From assembly GCF_014356525.2 (NCBI RefSeq), contig NC_052518.1, forward strand, positions 95,113,987 to 95,177,986: a DNA stretch of 64,000 bases. Reading direction: 5' to 3'. The translations under genes and the position numbers were made by a program. This document shows, one piece after another, positions 1-12,384 of the stretch. The first letter of the stretch is position 1; the number at the start of each line of letters is the position of its first letter. This DNA comes from Nilaparvata lugens. Lineage: Eukaryota; Arthropoda; Insecta; Hemiptera; Delphacidae. The notes beneath the pieces were generated by a model. That model was not told the origin of the DNA. It ran no database searches and was given only the letters and a program-made list of their open reading frames with translations.

Positions 1-202
1 AAATGGACTGAAGAAATTAAACCTAAAAGAGACATTCCAAACACACTCAAAATCCCTCAACACACAAATCACGTACACATCAAATTTCGTATACATTCAT
101 TCCAACTTCCCTATTTATATGTTTTATTTTCATTTTTATTAATATTCTACATTAATTTTTAATATTATTGTATACTTGCGATCTCATCACACTACTCGAC
201 CA

Positions 203-890
203 CTATCGACCAGAATAAATTGATACTATATAATTCTCCATTTCCTCTCGATTCACACTAAGTATCCATTTGTTCACTAATTGCTTGAGATGGCTTATTT
301 TATCATTTTCGGGATTTTTTATAAATTCTGGTAGCTTAGGGAAAAGCATATTGATTTTATAATGCGAGGATTTAGTTGTGAATGTTTTAAGCAGTCTAGG
401 ATTGATGATACCTGTGTTCAGAGCAGTTCTTGTTTGGTAATTGTGGCGGATATTAGTGAATAAAGAAGACTTGCGCTTAAAAATATACAAAATCAGGGTT
501 TTGACATAGAGTTGAGTAATGTTAAGAACTTGAAATTGATTGAATAGTGCGTCTGTGGGATATTGTTGAGGCTGATACGAATTGCAGTTTTCATGATAAT
601 TCTTCGCATGACTGATAAAGGGGAAAGTATAGTCTTATATGCACCACCCCAAACAATAATTCCGTACAGCAATGTTGATTGGATATATGCGTAATAGACC
701 GTTCTAATCAACTCCAGCGTGAGAATCCGACTTAAGGAAGAAAAAACGTATATGAATTTTCTGAGTTTGTTCCTGATATATTGCACGTGTATAGACCACC
801 TTAAACGGTTATCAAATATAACGCCTAGATATTTGTAATGTGTTACTCTTTCGATACACTCACATGGGGAGTGCAGCAGCTATGAAGTTT
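203..890 (-). pseudogene. Non-LTR retrotransposon reverse transcriptase, C-terminal fragment
   Basis: Read on the minus strand, the sequence gives CECIERVTHYKYLGVIFDNR followed by LRWSIHV, AYIQSTLLYGIIVWGGA and, in another frame, a C-terminal part with VNKWILS. YLGV.FD.RL.W..H and the S.L.YGI..WG block are hallmarks of the post-palm region of jockey/CR1-like LINE reverse transcriptases. A frameshift near 535-550 splits the two parts (493-786 and 203-490). The catalytic palm is missing on the 5' side (right). Left of 203 is an AT-rich stretch that is probably the 3' UTR. Dead copy. Confidence 0.8.
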
Positions 891-1439
891 TAATTGCTGG
901 TTGTCACTGGTGGTCGCTGACAACCACCAAAACAATAAAAACATGGTTATTTGAACAATGAATTTGGCTTATCTTTATTAATATATTAATTATCAATATT
1001 ATTATTGCTTCAAGTAACTTTTATAATTGTATAGCCTACTCAATCTACAATTGCACATTTTCATTGCATTTAATTTTATTATAAGGAATTCAATTGTATT
1101 GTAAATTTCAATTTCAAAACATATTACAAACTCTTTATAATATGACATATCATTAAAAATATGATTAAATAAACATAATTACTCATACATATATAATTGA
1201 ATAAAATTAAAATAAAATATAAAATCTAGGCATCACCAGCAAAAATAAAATTTGCCCGCTGGTGAGAGTTGCAAAACAGTAAAAGAAAAACATAATATTT
1301 CGAAATAATGCAAAAAGTTGAGGTTAAATTTAACTAATAATTACAATAGAAACTCTATAACAGCAGAATCATAAAAAATCAAACAAATATTGTGCAGAGA
1401 AAAGACTATAAAATGAAATTAAAGAATTAAAATTAAATT
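891..1439 (-). repeat. AT-rich stretch, probable 3' UTR of the minus-strand LINE at 1440-2456
   Basis: No ORF is supported. The block near 1228-1260 (TAGGCATCACCAGCAAAA and CCCGCTGGTGAGAG) resembles 37722-37770, which suggests a shared LINE 3' end. The limit between this element and the one at 203-890 cannot be placed exactly; 891-950 contains a short hairpin (TGGTTGTCACTGGTGG / CCACCA). Confidence 0.4.
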
Positions 1440-2456
1440 GCTATATTTAAGGTAAAGAAATATTCCCTCTTAATCCACTCATTGACGCTCTTTTTACTTA
1501 TTTTAAAATCTAAGTCAAAAGGTATTTCATTGATCAGCGTACTGCTTGTGTAAATTAGCTGTATTCTGATCAATGAAAGTTTAGTAGGATAAACTTAAAA
1601 TTCCTCTGTTACACCCGGTCTGAAATGATAAGTGTTTTTGATCAATTTTGGGAAGATATTTTTATTTTTTACTAAGTATTTTATTAAGACTTTGATATAG
1701 TTGTCTCACGGTGAAAACATCAAAATCCAGGAAAATAAGATTTGTTGGGTATAACCTATTCAAGATAGTTTTTATTATATTTGAATATTTGAATATATTT
1801 TTTTTGAATGATAAATAGATTTTCAAAGTGTACATCATATGCAGCACCCCATATCACTAATCCATATTGTAAAACTGATTGAACTATGGCATGATAAACG
1901 GTTTTTAATTTATTAATATTCAATATTTTGTTTAATCTATAGAATTTATAAGAAAATAATGTAGTTTAGTTTTTTACACAAAAAAGTTATATGAGATTGC
2001 CATTTAAAGTTTTCATCTATTAGTTAGTATTAAATAATATTTAAAACTAAAGATATTTACTCCAAGATATTTAGTATTATTAGCTTTTTCTATTTCTGAG
2101 CAGTTACATACTATTAAATGATTTGTGCAAAGTGAATGAAGTTTCAGCTTGAAAAGATCTTCTGGTTGTCCAGTTGAATTTAGTGAAAATGTTATATATT
2201 TTGTTTTGTTTACATTCAAACTCATGGTATCCATGTCAAGCCATCTTTTGACTGTCAATATATATTTTTCTGCATCGCTGGACAAACTCCTCCTCCAATC
2301 AGCACTGGTGACGATTATTGCTGTATCATCTGCAAATGACACAATCTTGCCATTCTTCAATTTTAATTTTAAAAGATCATTTACATAGATAACGAATAAA
2401 ACAGGTGATAAAACAGTACCTTGTGGTAAACCATAAGATATGTTAGGTTTAGGGTC
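1440..2456 (-). pseudogene. Non-LTR retrotransposon reverse transcriptase fragment with FADD motif
   Basis: On the minus strand the palm motifs GLPQGTVLSP (about 2400-2440) and SFADDTAII (about 2330) are intact, followed by the thumb region NTKYLGV (about 2060) and then, after frameshifts or stops, IVQSVLQYGLVIWGAAYDVH and VNEWIKREYF near 1480. It is 5' truncated at about 2456. The AT-rich region down to about 950 probably contains its 3' UTR: a stretch at 1228-1260 (CATCACCAGCAAAA) has a partner at 37725-37760. It is a separate insertion from the one to its left. Confidence 0.82.
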
Positions 2457-2659
2457 TTATAATTAGGGTCCTCATAGAATTATCCTATGTTTTCTCAATT
2501 GTTGTCTCTTTTTTCTTTTGAATTTTAATTTTATGCAAATAAATACATCAATCTATAATATTTCAAGAAGCAAGAAATTGGCTTATATATGTAGGGGGTA
2601 GGAAATATAAATTGACGCTATATTGAGGCTTTATTGTGAGGTAGGCCTGGATCAGATTT

Positions 2660-4437
2660 GTTTTGACTGAAAATCACTTCAAATCGTAATATATGGTATC
2701 AATAGTGAATTGGTTGTAAACAGCAATTGTGGAGTCCCTCAGTGTTCAGTCCTGGGGCCTCTCTTATTTTTAGTATATATAAATGACTTATTCTCATTGA
2801 ATTTTCATGGATCTGTAACATCATTTGCTACGATACTGCACTGGCCTATTCAGCTAATAGTATAAATGAATTACAAATGATGTTACAGTCAGACTTGAGC
2901 AATTTGAGACTCTGGTTTGATGGGAACAAAATAGTGTTAAATGCTTCTAAAACTAACTTCATTAATTTCTCCCTATCAACGGTTTTTGAATTCTCAGTCC
3001 CTTTAAAGTATCACGAGATAGATTGTCAAGCAGAGTCATGTAAATGTAATAGTATTTATCAAGCTAATTCCTTGAAGTATCTTGGTATGACTTTGGATGA
3101 CAGATTAATTTGGACAAATCACATAACAAATTTGAAATGTAGACTTCTTTTTTTAATTAGGAAATTTTATAATCTTCAACAATTCTTACCTAGATAATTA
3201 TATTCTCCGTCAATTGTATTTTGCATTTTTTCACTCAAAACTAGATTATGGATTATCTTGCTGGATGTCAACATATGCTTGTCACTATAATCCAGTTGTA
3301 ATTCTACAGAAAGCCATAATACGCATCATTTGTGGTGTTAAAAGAAGGATTCACTCGTTCCCTTATTTCAAAATTTTGCAAGTTCTGCCCTTGAGAAGCA
3401 TGTATGTGTTCAAGGTGCTGTCGTTGTTCTTTAAAATTAGTGGGAACCGAAATATGGGGATTGCGCCTGAAACTCATCCAATGAGTGAAGTGGTAACACG
3501 GCAAAGAACAAGAGAGTTGCTAGCAACACCAAGGCCTTATTGTACCAGGTATAAAAAGAGTTTTGTATTCTTAGGATGCAAATATTACAACTTGCTCCCT
3601 ACTGACATAAGGACGAGAATCAATTCTTTGACACAATTCAAAGTGAAAGTAAAGAAATGGCTTTTGAGTTTGTCATTTGAAGATTTAATGATGTTTAATG
3701 AACTATAATACTTTTATTTTTTACCTTTATTAATTTATTTTTTATTTGTTGTACTCATTGATGAGTTCTACGACTTTGTCTATAATTAAACACCATCTCA
3801 GTGGTGTTGATGAACTCAAATATTTTTGTGTACTCAGGTTTTTTTTATATACAACCTTGTCTTTAATTTGATATTATTATTGCAATTTTTTCACAATTTT
3901 GTCTGTACTGTGATACGGTTGTTGTAATGTCTTACTTCTAAGTGAGGAATTTATTTTTCCTTGTTGACAGTGTGTGTGTTATTTTTAAAGGTAGTGTTTA
4001 TTATTTTTTGCTTTTCTCTTCATAATGTCATCTATACTTGAGCAATCTAAGCCTTGTTTTATTACCATGGAATGAATAGTTTAATCAAGAATTAGTTGTT
4101 GGTTGTGACTATTTATTATTGAATTGTATGGTAAAGCTCAAATTGATTCCCATATGCATGTGTGTGTGTCTGCGTGTGTGAAAGTACATTTTGATAAAAA
4201 TTAGCAGTGTTGTCAGCTCCTACTAACGGGCAAAAGACTTTGTTCTTTTTTGTTAGTAGTAATTTTATTTTGCTCTGTGAAAATCATAAGTTTGTTTTTT
4301 TTTCTTTTTTCTTATTATATATATTTTTTAGTTTTAAATTACAGTATGTTATTATACTCAAGAGAAGGAACTTGTACTATAATATGTTGTATTTGTTTTG
4401 ATGCAAAATAAAAATTATTTGATTTGATTTTATTTGA
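2660..4437 (+). pseudogene. Non-LTR retrotransposon: reverse transcriptase end, 3' UTR and (TTGAT)-type tail
   Basis: The plus strand encodes VVNSNCGVPQ (from about 2700), VLGPLLFLVYINDLF, then, after frameshifts, LRLWFDGNKIVLNASKTNF, SLKYLGMTLDDRLIW (2877-3197) and FHSKLDYGLSCW to the C-terminal VKKWLLSL (3214-3708). GVPQGS is changed to GVPQCS, and the conserved F-A-D-D block near 2824-2835 is broken by a one-base loss, so the enzyme is dead. 3709-4400 is T-rich 3' UTR. The element ends in AAAAATTATTTGATTTGATT, a repeat tail. A 60-bp 3'-end copy of the same sequence lies reversed at 19286-19345. The 5' end is truncated. Confidence 0.85.
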
Positions 4438-5190
4438 TATGCATGTATTGTAGTGTTACAAAAAAGTGAATTCAATTTATTGATTTGGGATTGAATTTTG
4501 AGGGAGCCTCACATTAGAGGGTTGATGCACCCAATTACGCACCCCTGTATCTTATGAATCGTATGACAAACTTTCTATATTTAATTGTCGTAGTCGACTC
4601 TTGTCAGTTGTTACACATAATTTTCTACTCTTTAATTGGCATCACTCACTACATAATCGAGGACATATGGGCCATGCGCGCAAAATAGAAAGATGGAATG
4701 ACTGTGTTTCTATGTAGTTAGTAATTATTGATCATTACGTGGAATTTGAAGCAAGGCTAATTGTCAGTGTGTGCAATAGAATGCAATAAACATGGAAGAG
4801 GAAGAAGAAGAACAGAAGCAATTGGTGGAGGTGCAGCAAGCCAGCAAAAGTGAAAAATAGACAAAATAATAATTGAGTTAGTTTGTGGAAGGCGTGTGGG
4901 TGGATCATGACTAATAGAGAGGTCCGGAGGTAAATAGGTGCGGTCTCACTTCAACAGTGTGTCGTCATCAGCTGGATTTGAATGATGTCATACTTGGACA
5001 TCAACATAAATACTGTAAAGGCGTAAAGAGTTATGTCATCCTTACAAAATTAGGCCATTTCGGTTGTAGAGGTGTTGCTATTAGTCGATTCAAGGAGGAG
5101 TAGGCTAATAATAGAATTGCGCGTTCTGCTATACTACATACAAATAAATGCCCTTTCGTTTAGTACTCAACAATAACGGTATTTGAAAAA
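4438..5190. other. Stretch without recognisable gene
   Basis: Only a 22-codon Glu-rich ORF starting at 4791 and a short GAA run were noticed; neither has support as a gene. Confidence 0.5.
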
Positions 5191-5194
5191 AGTT

Positions 5195-5325
5195 AAACCA
5201 TTCTTGCATGAATAACATGAGAAAAGAACACGCGTCATGATGAAGGGTGTAGCAGGGTCTAAACAATTCTTAGCATGCATAACATGAGAAAAGAGCACGC
5301 GTCATGATAAAGAGTCTAGCAGCAA
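5195..5325. repeat. Imperfect tandem duplication, about 70 bp x 2
   Basis: CATAACATGAGAAAAGA.CAC followed by GCGTCATGATAAAG-type sequence occurs twice (about 5211-5248 and 5277-5314), with the words AAACCATTCTTGCATG and AAACAATTCTTAGCATG before each copy. Confidence 0.7.
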
Positions 5326-5489
5326 TGGAATACATTAAATCAAATTAGTTATTATTTATCAATCAGATTATGAGAATTATGTCCACTCAATACATAATAC
5401 TATATGATTATTTTTTTGTTATTGCAAGTGAATCTTCCATCTTTTTGATATTTTGAAAGAATATCAATATAAAAATATTCAAGTGTTAT

Positions 5490-5615
5490 CGAATGGGCGC
5501 GTTATTGTCGGTCCCGACTGAAGTATGACAGACGTAAGGCCCATTGACGTTACAGGCAAGGTGGAACCTTCCCGCAAGGGACTCCCCACCAACAAAAGCC
5601 ATACGAATTTACTTT
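5490..5615 (-). repeat. SINE-like dispersed repeat, minus orientation
   Basis: The reverse complement (AAATTCGTATGGCTTTTGTT, GGGGAGTCCCTTGCGGGAAG, CAATGGGCCTTACG, GGGACCGACA) matches 56581-56726 over about 125 bp. The GGGACCGAC...CCCATCCGA..ACACGG core also occurs at 7439-7490. No coding capacity. Confidence 0.75.
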
Positions 5616-6786
5616 TTCTAAAATTTAATATTTTACTTATTCACATTACTAATTATTTAATTATTTTCTATATTCTCCCCCTTAATCCCCCCTTAAACCC
5701 CCCTCAAACATAAATCATGCCTACTCCTTTGTATGACAGTACAAGAAACTTCGACCAAAGACAAAATATGGTACCAGGATACTGACAAATGATATCAAAC
5801 GGTTTCTTTACTATATGCTTCAACGCTCTGAAAATGTGCATTGTAGTTGGTATGAAAGAGGCAATTTGTGATTGTAAATGACAATTTATTTCTAACGAAT
5901 CTATTTCGAGCATTTGATAGATGACTATGAATTACAGGTTGCAATTGCTTTCTTCCTTTTTCGAATCGGGCAGAATTCCAGTATTAATCAATAATAAGTC
6001 AATAATAGTTGAACGGTCTTATCTATTATCTATCAAGTCTCATGCGCTTACAGAACTGTAAAATTAATCCTAGAAGTATTTTATTGAATCTCATTCGACA
6101 GAATGGAATAAAATAGGCCAACAATTTCTCGATTGAGAATACAGTATATGTGGCTATTGGCATTACTTAATGAACTATTATCAATTTGAATTAAAATATT
6201 GAGATTGGATAAAGAATAGATAACATGAGAGTCATCTGTGATTCTTGAGTTGATTTAGTGGGAAATAAGGCGGAAATAAAATCTTCAGCCTTCAGCCAAC
6301 TATCAGAATTGATGATGCGAATTTATTTCAATTGCTTCGAACAAACTCATTTTTGTGCTGTCTACAGAGAGAACAGGCATCACTGTGATGGTATGCGCAT
6401 TCATATTATAGTATTACTATTATTTGAGTCATTCTAACACGCTTACTCTTATCTATCTCTACTAGCACATCGCTAAACTTGCATTCCAAGTCTCACCCTC
6501 CCATGAACACACCTCTCGACGAATCGGTCTATATTTTTAGCGATTATGGAGGAATTCCAACCCGTTCCAAGAGATGATGTAGCTGTGACATATTAGCATA
6601 ATACGTCATAGCTGTGAGATCATCCAGTCCATCAGCAGCATATACGTATGCATATTATCAGTGTGTAGACTTTCATACTGTATAAGAGGGAACGTCAATA
6701 AACTGTTAATTTATAGTTCACTTCTCAGATCAATACTGATTTTTATGTTATGAAGCGTGAAAAAGGATTGGTTTGGAGCAGGATTG
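5616..6786. other. Stretch without recognisable gene
   Basis: AT-rich, short pyrimidine-rich run at 5675-5710 (CCCCCTTAATCCCCCCTTAA). No supported coding or mobile sequence. Confidence 0.5.
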
Positions 6787-6850
6787 GCTTGAGGGTGACC
6801 AGATTGCTTGATTAGATTAGATTAGAGTTCTTTAATAATGTATGATACAA
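6787..6850 (-). repeat. Possible 3'-end-only LINE copy with (TCTAA)n tail
   Basis: TTGATTAGATTAGATTAGAG at about 6807 is a short simple tail that, read on the minus strand, would end a LINE 3' fragment. The call rests only on the tail. Confidence 0.3.
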
Positions 6851-7335
6851 TATGATGGGGACGGGGTGTCATTTATGAAATTGATGGAAATATGTTTTTC
6901 ATCTATAATCTATAAAATAATGTTCATCCATAAATTCAATAATTATTTTATCTACAATGTTGTTTTAATTTAGACGATTATTTTGATTTGCAGTAAACGG
7001 ATGGATTGATAAGTCTTCCAGTTAATGTTTTCCAGTAAGAAATTAACTTCTGTATGATTTTTGAAAAATAGAAAATATAGTATTATAAAGAAGTGCTTTC
7101 TGGGCTAGCCGCATATTGAGACGCGACTCGACGTCTAATAATTGAAGAGTTATCATACATTATAATGTTCACATTAAGACGAAGATAGCACATGTGAACA
7201 TGTTAATATAGTATAACAATAATATAATACTATTATACTATATTATAATACAGTATTACATCATCTTGCTCAATTTGCGACAAGGCTGATATTATGGTGG
7301 AAATCATATAGATAACAAGAAGGTAATAATAATAA

Positions 7336-7505
7336 TATCGAGTGACCTGGCTGGCTCAGGTCTGGTGTCAAAGTTTTCAGGTCGCAACTGATCAATTTCA
7401 GGGCCTCTGACATGACCTAACTACTGCTTTTTAGGCAGCCGGGACCGACGGCTTCACGTGTCCATCCGAAACACGGGAGTAGCCCGAGAAAATATCTATA
7501 AATTT
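7336..7505 (+). repeat. SINE-like dispersed repeat
   Basis: GAGTGACCTGGCTGGCTCAGG opens the element and is followed by GCAGCCGGGACCGACGGCTT and CACGTGTCCATCCGAAACAC. The second half shares its core with 5490-5530 and 56690-56726; the first half does not, so this is either a related family or a chimera with the same 3' module. Confidence 0.6.
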
Positions 7506-9240
7506 TTTAAATTTTAAACAAGAAGGTGATAAAATTCTTCGAATTAGGCTAGTTGCTGTTAGTAACGCTCCAGACCATTAGACAAATTTTATGATTGTAT
7601 TCTTTCTTTCAGCCGGACAATTGTATATTTCAAGACCTTTATCTTTCAAATAATGAAGTTGGAATCTAGAATATGATATTCAGAGCCTACGGTTTCTAAA
7701 TGAAGTTACCAGATTTATCCGAACATCTCCCTACGTTTGTAGGCCTTTATGAAAACAAACTCGTATATTGTTTCTGTGTAGTTGAGAGCATGCTAATTTA
7801 TTTCTTTTCTCAAAGAATGTATGATTATCTGATTATCTGTTCATAATGTATGTTGTTATAATGAGTTCTAGATTCCCCATCTTCGTCCTTCATAAAGACA
7901 TTAATCAATACTTCTCATGATATATCCTTCTTAACATGGCTTGATTCAAATCGGAAAATACTGATTTTCCACCATTTCTAGAGGGTTGGATGAGACGGTA
8001 GTTCACGCAGGATCAGATTTCTAAAAAGTGATTATTCAAATTTTAGTAAAGGTAACACTTTTGTTAATATTTATGGTTGGTTGGAAGGCATATTACCTTT
8101 GCCACCTGAATTAGAAGACTATATCACTAATTTTCTACTTCCTCAAATTTCCACCCCACCTCTTCTTGAAGAATGAGCCTAAGTTTCTATATAGGATAAT
8201 GTTTAGTCGATTCTCATCGTATCGCAAATCATATTCACTAAAAAATGTGGATCATTTTATTCAATTTTACAAGCATTTCGATTGAGAAATCACACTGATT
8301 AGCCAGTCTATTCAAGGCTTTCTATTGTACAGTAAATCATATTCGCTAAGAAGTGTGGACTATTCTATCCAATTAAACAAGCATTTCAAATGAAAAATCA
8401 CATAGCCATAGCCATGTGTGAGGCGTGACATATGTTATACAAATTACTCCAATGCCACAGGAATGAGCAATACCAATGGTATGAGTGATGAAGTAATACG
8501 GACTGGAGCACATGCCAATAGATGTTAATTATTGGGAGATAAAACACGATCTTAACTATTCACATAAAACTATGGTGATAATTCATGTGTAGGCATCTAG
8601 TAATATAAATTAATACAAGTACATTGAACAGGAAAACGTACTAATATGCATTAGAAGAACATTATGCAAATAGATGAGTAGGCCTGGGCGCCTGGCTCAT
8701 ATTCCGATTCTCTCAATACCGAAGAATCGCGGTATAGCTTCTAACAGCCGGGTATATTGGTCTTTACTTGGAAAGTAGGATTTGATTCATTGTATTCTAT
8801 AAACTGTAGCTGTGATATGCTACTGATAAATTACTGACATTCCACTATCACAACTGGGTGTTTAGCATTTAGCAACAATAATATTAACGAGTAACCTACT
8901 CTATTATCACCTAATGAAAAAACCAGATGCCTAAGCTCCTAGCACATTGAATAATTCATGTAATCTGAGCTATTAGGAGGAACGCTAAGTTTTTTTTTGT
9001 TTGTACATGGAAATGAAACGAGGTACGCAAATGTATGTGCGACTGTACCTGCTTTACAAAAGCCTTGTAATATTTCTCTTTATATCTCGAAAAACGGTAC
9101 TAGTGAACGGTAGGTAGTAGTAGGTAGACTATTCGCACTTTGAGCTTTTGATTTTACAAAGAATTAATTCAAGTGACGCTGGTTCACAAGAAATGCAATT
9201 GATTACAAATGTACTGATTGTTATCCATTTTTCAAACACA
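7506..9240. other. Stretch without gene; holds one tandem duplication
   Basis: A 70-bp segment at 8225-8294 (AATCATATTCACTAA, ACAAGCATTTCGATTGA) is repeated at 8333-8402 with about 15 differences, period 108 bp. The rest has no supported feature. Confidence 0.55.
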
Positions 9241-9730
9241 TAAGCCTGATTTTCATTAGTAGAGTTCCCTGGGCAAGTACTAACTATCTTGTGAACTCTC
9301 CCAATGAAAACGTTCATGGTAGAGTAGAATCATGGTAGAGTACTAGTTTTTAGTAGAGTACAGTGGGATAGCACCGTGGGATAGTATAGTCTATCACTTG
9401 CCTTCCCCAACCACCGCTTCTCACTCTACCACTAACTATGCTAATGAAAACAGTCTCGAGCTATTAATTAGAGTAGAGTCATGCCGTAGGCTATTAAGTT
9501 TGAGAAGTATTGTTATTTATTGAAAAGTATTAATTTATTAAAAAGTGTTAATTTATTAAAGTATTGACATTTTAAGATTATTTCTGTTCACTAGACAACA
9601 CAATTTACCTACTATTCTCAATTGGAGTGAAAACAGTTACTCGACCAAGTAAGTAGAGTAGAGTTAGCTCGGTAGAGTTAGTATGCCAGTTACTCGACCA
9701 CTAACTCTACTAGTGAAAACCAGGCTTTAA
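9241..9730. mobile_element. MITE with 25-bp terminal inverted repeats
   Basis: AAGCCTGATTTTCATTAGTA at 9242 pairs with the reverse of the right end (TACTAGTGAAAACCAGGCTT, ending 9728) over 25 bp with two mismatches. Inside, the subterminal block CACTAACT..GCTAATGAAAAC recurs near 9425 and 9690, and GTAGAGTA words repeat many times. No transposase is encoded. Confidence 0.7.
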
Positions 9731-9829
9731 TGTACCAATTGAAGTTTAAATTAAACTTCTCGTACTGAGTGCTGTTCATTTTCCTTTTGTGGATTAATAT
9801 TCAATCAACGATCTTATATGAGATACTAG

Positions 9830-10905
9830 CCGTCAGGCTCGCTTCGCTCATCATATCCGTCTAGCAAAGGGGCTCCGCCCCCTGGACCCCCGACTAGATC
9901 ATCTAAAAATTAGATCAGCGGGCTCGTTTCGCTCGCCTCCATTTTTCATTTGAGCATGCTTCATTCCATCGGAAAGTCAAAGTACTAAGAAAACGCAGAA
10001 AAGCTGAGAAAAACGCTGATTTTGGGCGTATCTTTGATGAAATGTTGAAGTCACATCATCACAAAATGTTTAGACCCTAAATATATGTTTAGCCTCGCTC
10101 TGTACCAAATTTCAACATTTTCTGTCTATTACTTGATGAAAGAACTGAGAAAACGCGAAAAAACTGTTAATTTTGGGCGTATCTTTGGCGTTATTACAAA
10201 TTCCTTCTAACACAACATTATTACACCCCAGTTGAGCTTCTGTAGTAAATTTGAACATTTTCTGTTCATTTGTTCTCGAGAAAGCTGAGAAAACGCTGAA
10301 AAAACGCAGATTTTGGGCGTATCTTTGGCATTATTTCAAATTCCTCCTAACCACAACATTATTACACCCTAGCTCAGCTTTTGTACTAAATTTGAACAAT
10401 TTGTTCTCGATAAATCTGATAAAAAGCAAAAAACGCTAGAAAAACGCTAATTTTGGGCGTATCTTAGACGTTATTGCAAATTAATTTGCAATAATGCAAG
10501 ATAAATAATCAATCTTTGACGTTATTGCAAATAAATTTGCTATAGATGAAAGAACTGAGAAAACGCGAAAAAACCGTTAATTTTGGGCGTATCTTTGGCG
10601 TTATTACAAATTCCTTCTAACACAACATTATTACACCCTAGCTGAGCCTCTGTACTAAATTTGAACATTTTCTGTTCATTTGTTCTCGATAAAGCTGAGA
10701 AAACGCTAAAAAACGCAGATTTTGGGCGTATCTTTGGAAATCTTTCTAAATTCGTTTTTAGTGCGCCTCTAAAGGGCCAACTGAACATACCTACCAAATT
10801 TGAACGTTTTTGGTCCGGTAGATTTTTAGTTCTGCGAGTGAGTGAGTGAGTGAGTGAGTCAGTCAGTCAGTGAGTGAGAGCTATTTTGCTTTTAAATATA
10901 GATAT
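9830..10905. mobile_element. Repeat element with about five 125-bp tandem monomers
   Basis: The element opens with TACTAGCCGTCAGGCTCGCT and closes with a (GAGT)n/(CAGT)n run (10836-10878) and AGCTATTTTGCTTTTAAATA. Between them, a monomer with TTTTGGGCGTATCTTTGGCG, ACAACATTATTACACC and TTTGAACATTTTCTGTTCAT repeats at about 10015, 10140, 10265, 10410, 10555 and 10685. Reading frames across it are by-products of the repeat. The family is not identified. Confidence 0.75.
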
Positions 10906-11913
10906 AACTCAATCTAAGTACCGTATTATAAAACTGAAGTAAACAGTACAATGAAGAGTCATGGCAAGTTCAAGGTTACGCAATAATCGTAAGTGGACGA
11001 GAAGGCAGTAATAAATCCGGAATGATTTTCATGGGAGGCTAACAACTATTTAATGGAAATAGGTCAATGGCAGAGTGATAGGGTGAAGTACGCAGGACGC
11101 CTCCATAATATTCACTTGCATTGAAGTGTACAGTTTATTTTCAAGCGACATTTCCTGAACCTTTCAAACACTAACACTTCACTCATGTACCGTGAGGATC
11201 CTGTCTATGGGGTTTCAGATAATTAAGCGATATTATTGAACGAAAATCATGAGTTGAATGTTGTAAACCACCCCGAGAACTTCTGCTGCTGCAAATATTA
11301 ACTACAGAGTGAACAGCTGGAAGGAGCTTCGATGAAGGTTTTCAGATACATTTACTCTCAAAGGAAAATTCAGCACCTTTTCCACCTTCCCTTGAATTTA
11401 CAGTTATAGGGAATAAACTGAAAAACACATCTGGGGTTGGGAACCTTTTCTTTCAAATGTAAATAAGTTAAATCACGAATTTGTTTATCGTTTGTATTGG
11501 AAAACGTAGCCTATTATTTGAATTCGTTTTTGAACTATTATGAACACACTACAGTCTATTATTTTGAATATTAGGCTTAATATTATTAATAAAAAATAAA
11601 ATGAATCAGTTCTTGAACTATTATGACGACACTCCCAATTATTAAGTCGCAGTTCGTCATGAATATCAAAATAGATGAGTATATGTGAAAATAAAACTCA
11701 AGAGAAATGCACTTGAGTCTGAAAATTTTGAAATCCTTGTGTAAACAAACATGAACTCTGGAGCTTCCTGGGAGAAGAGTTGAATAATATGATCTTCAAT
11801 ATAATTGTAATTCGAGTAAACTTGAGAATTCTCGTTAAATTTAGGCTGATACTCATAGAAATTATAGGAAGCTGTCAAATGGGTGAAAAGCTATACGATA
11901 GATGTATTAAATG
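10906..11913. other. Stretch without gene; one half-copy of a hairpin repeat
   Basis: 11265-11310 (GAACTTCTGCTGCTGCAAAT) resembles one arm of the inverted repeat at 25366-25546. Nothing else is supported. Confidence 0.5.
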
Positions 11914-12362
11914 CAGTAGAGCACCGATTATCCGGACTGATTGATACATGAGAGTGTCCGGATAACTGATAATCCGGACTAATTGATGCATGACAGTGTC
12001 CGGATAACTGATAATCCGGATAATCGAGTTTAAGTGTAAACTGTTCTTACTGGAGCTTAAGTGTAGACGTAATTAAAACTTTGCATTCTGGCCTACAGTA
12101 CTTAGTAGTACCTACTGTCATATTCAAAACACTTATCTTTCATTCACATTCCATTTTGACAAAATATACTCCATGATTTGTATTTCAATAAGGTACTGTA
12201 CAGTAACTCAAATGATTAAAATATAGTACTGCACCTTGATTGCGACGGACCAGTTGGCCGCTTGAAATACAGAATAGGTCAGGTTTTTAGGGGATTTCGA
12301 TTTTTTATATCACCAAGTGATCGTCCAGATAAACGGTCATCCCGATAATCGGTGCTCTACTG
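11914..12362. mobile_element. Pogo/Tigger-like MITE, 449 bp
   Basis: The ends CAGTAGAGCACCGATTATC and GATAATCGGTGCTCTACTG are exact 19-bp inverted repeats beginning with CAGT, typical of the pogo/Tigger group of Tc1/mariner elements. The left part has a two-fold 46-bp repeat (GTGTCCGGATAACTGATAAT). The expected TA duplication is not seen at the exact ends. No transposase remains, so it depended on one from elsewhere. Confidence 0.82.
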
Positions 12363-12384
12363 AAGATATATCACTTAAGATTAA

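Noticed and set aside
4791..4859. ATG-led 22-codon Glu-rich ORF
   Set aside because: Too short, low complexity, no splice context and no neighbour that would give it a role.
6800..6830. TTAGA-type repeats taken as possible telomeric TTAGG sequence
   Set aside because: The unit is TTAGA, only four copies, and looks like a LINE tail.
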